The translations under genes were made by a program, and so were the position numbers. DNA of 64,000 nt from Ostrinia nubilalis (lineage: Eukaryota; Arthropoda; Insecta; Lepidoptera; Crambidae): contig NC_087090.1 of the NCBI RefSeq assembly GCF_963855985.1, forward strand, positions 17,606,501 to 17,670,500, written 5' to 3'. Shown in pieces: positions 58,701 through 61,700 of the stretch. Positions within the stretch are counted from its first letter, which is position 1. Each line of letters begins with the position of its first letter. Under the pieces are notes generated by a model that ran no database searches, was not told where the DNA came from, and saw only the letters and a program-made list of their open reading frames with translations.

Positions 58701-61700
58701 CATCCCTATCGCTCGCGCGTAATTATGTTGCTGTCGCGACTGTGCGACGGGCGCCCGCAGTGAGTGTGCGAGCGCGACAGCAACATAATTACGCGGACGT
58801 ATTGGACGGGATTCTACGTGCTCACGGACTAGGCTTAAGACCAAATAGAATGGGCAAATTCAAACACTAGTGAAAACTTTGAAAATGTTACTTGTATGAA
58901 AACTATTCATCTAGGCGTAACATCTGTTTTCTTGAAAGATTAGACATTTTGTAAAGTTTTAATAGTTTCTTTGACTTACCGCTCGGAGCACTCGCACAGT
59001 TCCACGCCGAGCGCCGGCTCTGACCGGCTGAGACCGGGGATGGCTGTGTCTAGGGACACGTTTAGAAGCCTGGCGATAAAAGAAAATAGTGTATTTAGTA
59101 ACGTTTAAATAGATAACCTTCACTCGATTGATCCTACTTTGATGACATAATCACGAAACAGTAAGAGAGATGCCACATGGACAGAGAGTAAGAGAGATGC
59201 ATACAAACGTCAACGCCCTGTGCGTTGCGCGCCCGTGTGGCATCTGTCTTACTTCGACGACATCATGATAGCGTTTCAAACATTCATTTCAATTTGCAGG
59301 AAAACCTTATAAGGTTGGGACGTTGGGTATACGGTATACCCAATTACACATGGCTGAAGTCATCATAGTCCAAATGCCAGTTTGAGTTCCTGGCTGATAA
59401 GATAGATGTTCTTCAACGAGTAGCCTGAGCTCAAAAACTGTTTTAAGGATTTCCTAGACTAGTAAAGGCAATGTTTCCACACTTAATATGGTTCCTACTT
59501 ACAAGGCGTGTACGTGGTCGTAATAAGTCGGCGCTCTGGTGGTGACTCGGAGTAGTATTCGCTCCACGTTCTGAAGAGCAGCCATGATGGCGGGTCTGGT
59601 GGCGAGGGCTCCTTGTCCTCGGACTTCCCATAGCGACGCGTGGAGGCGCCCAGCTTATGTTCTGTACTTACAAGGCGTGCACGTGGTCGTAGTAAGTCGG
59701 CGCCCTGGTGGTGACTCGGAGTAGTATTCGCTCCACGTTCTGAAGAGCGGCCATGATGGCGGGTCTGGTAGCGAGGGCTCCTTGTCCTCGGACTTCCCAT
59801 AGCGACTCGTGGAGGCGCACCGCGTATGTACCGTTCAGCGCTGGTACTCGCTGACAAATAATAAGAATAAGAATACTTTATTCAGCATAGAAAAATAAAA
59901 TAAAAATACAGTACATATAACATTAAACTACACGCTATGCTGAAGAGGCGTCCGCTCAGCTATATTCGCGACATAACAAGCGCCATGTCGAGAAGCTGGT
60001 TTTCAGCGGGAACCAACACGATGAAGATTGCGGATTGCGCGCTCTCTTGACCGGGACCATATTAAGGCTACCAGTCAAGAAGGCGCGCAACAGGGGGCGT
60101 TATGGACGGTGATCACAAAAAAGAGAGAAAAAAAACAAAACAAAAAAAGAAAACAATATTAACACAAAACTAAACAGAATAACTAAACTAAAAATAAGAA
60201 AATTAATTAAAAAAATACCATGACAAGAGGGTAAGGAGGTGGTGGCTGGTGATATGGATACTCTCTACCTACAGTAAATGTGTTTAAAAATAATTGAGTA
60301 GTCAATACCATTAACAAAACATTACAATCTGACCCTGAATATCAAGTTAATTTTCAATTTAATGTACGATTCGATCTTAGTAGCTAGTTAGGCAATTGAT
60401 TTTGTGGCAAAGAGAATTACTAGACCAGCTAGGTCATAATCCTCTTTGCCAAAAAATCTATGGAAGAATCGCGTTTTGACAGCTCAAAAATCTATATCTC
60501 ACCTGATAATGATTCAGCACAATCCCGTTCCCTTCAATCTTGACTAGCGGGAACAGCGCCATGGTATCCACTGGCAGCTCCTCACCCCCCTCCTCTTCCA
60601 CCGTAAACCGCATGGCGCCGCCATATGACGTCACACGGTCGCCCAGGAACCGCCGGTCTAACGCCACGTATACGGGGACAGGCGGCCAGGGGAGGGAGAT
60701 GGTTGTGTCTGGGTGTTGAGGGTGGATGGTGAAGGGTTTGTCTATGTCCATCTGTGGAATTAAAATCAAAATCAAAATCAAAAATATTTATTCAGTTTAG
60801 ACCACAAGTGGCACTTATGAACGTCAATAGAAAATAATAAAAAAAGAAAAGGTAGCCCTTATGGGGCACTTTACATGTCTCCTTATCTTTTGGGCCCTAC
60901 CAGCGCTTCGAGACAAACATATTATGGCAAGTGCTGAGAAGAAACGCCGGAACAAACTCAGTCACCACTTATTGCCAGGAATTATCTAACGGTAAGAATA
61001 GTCAAATTTAAGTACAGTCGCGGAATGAAAAGGTTCGTCACCTTAGTGTCGGTTTTAAATGATTCTCAATACAAGTAGAGATTAAAATTTCAGTGCAGGA
61101 CCGATCGGCGTCGTGCTCAGGCGCATGAAATACTTCTATAGCGAGTTAAGAGTTCGTGATCTGAATACTGATGACAGATGACTAAAGACGTAGAAGATTG
61201 CTGAAAGAATTGGTAGACCTACACCAGCAACTAAACTCTCATGCTCACAGTAACATTCTGGTCCTATTATGATCAGTGTGACGTATTGTGTGTGGAAGAG
61301 AGCAGGCTAAGATTCTTGGAAGAATAAGTAGACATTTAGCACCTAAATCTTATGACGCTCACGGTGACGTTCTAATCTCCTGCTGCAATGTGATGAGACG
61401 TGTTGCGGCAAGAGAGAGTAGGCTAAGATTCTTGGAAGAATAAGTAGACATTTAGCACCTAAACCCTATGACGCTCATGGTGACGTTCTAATTTACTGCT
61501 GCAATATGATGTGACGTGTTGCGGCGCGGGAGAGTATGCTAAGATTATTGGGAGATTTAGTAGATAATCAGCAGCACATAAACCCTATGACTACGATTAC
61601 TCACGGTAATATTTTGGTCTCCCTTCAACAATGTGACGTAGTGCGGCGCGGCGGCGTGCAGAGCAACTCGTGAGAGGGCGACCTAAGATTCTTGGAAGAA

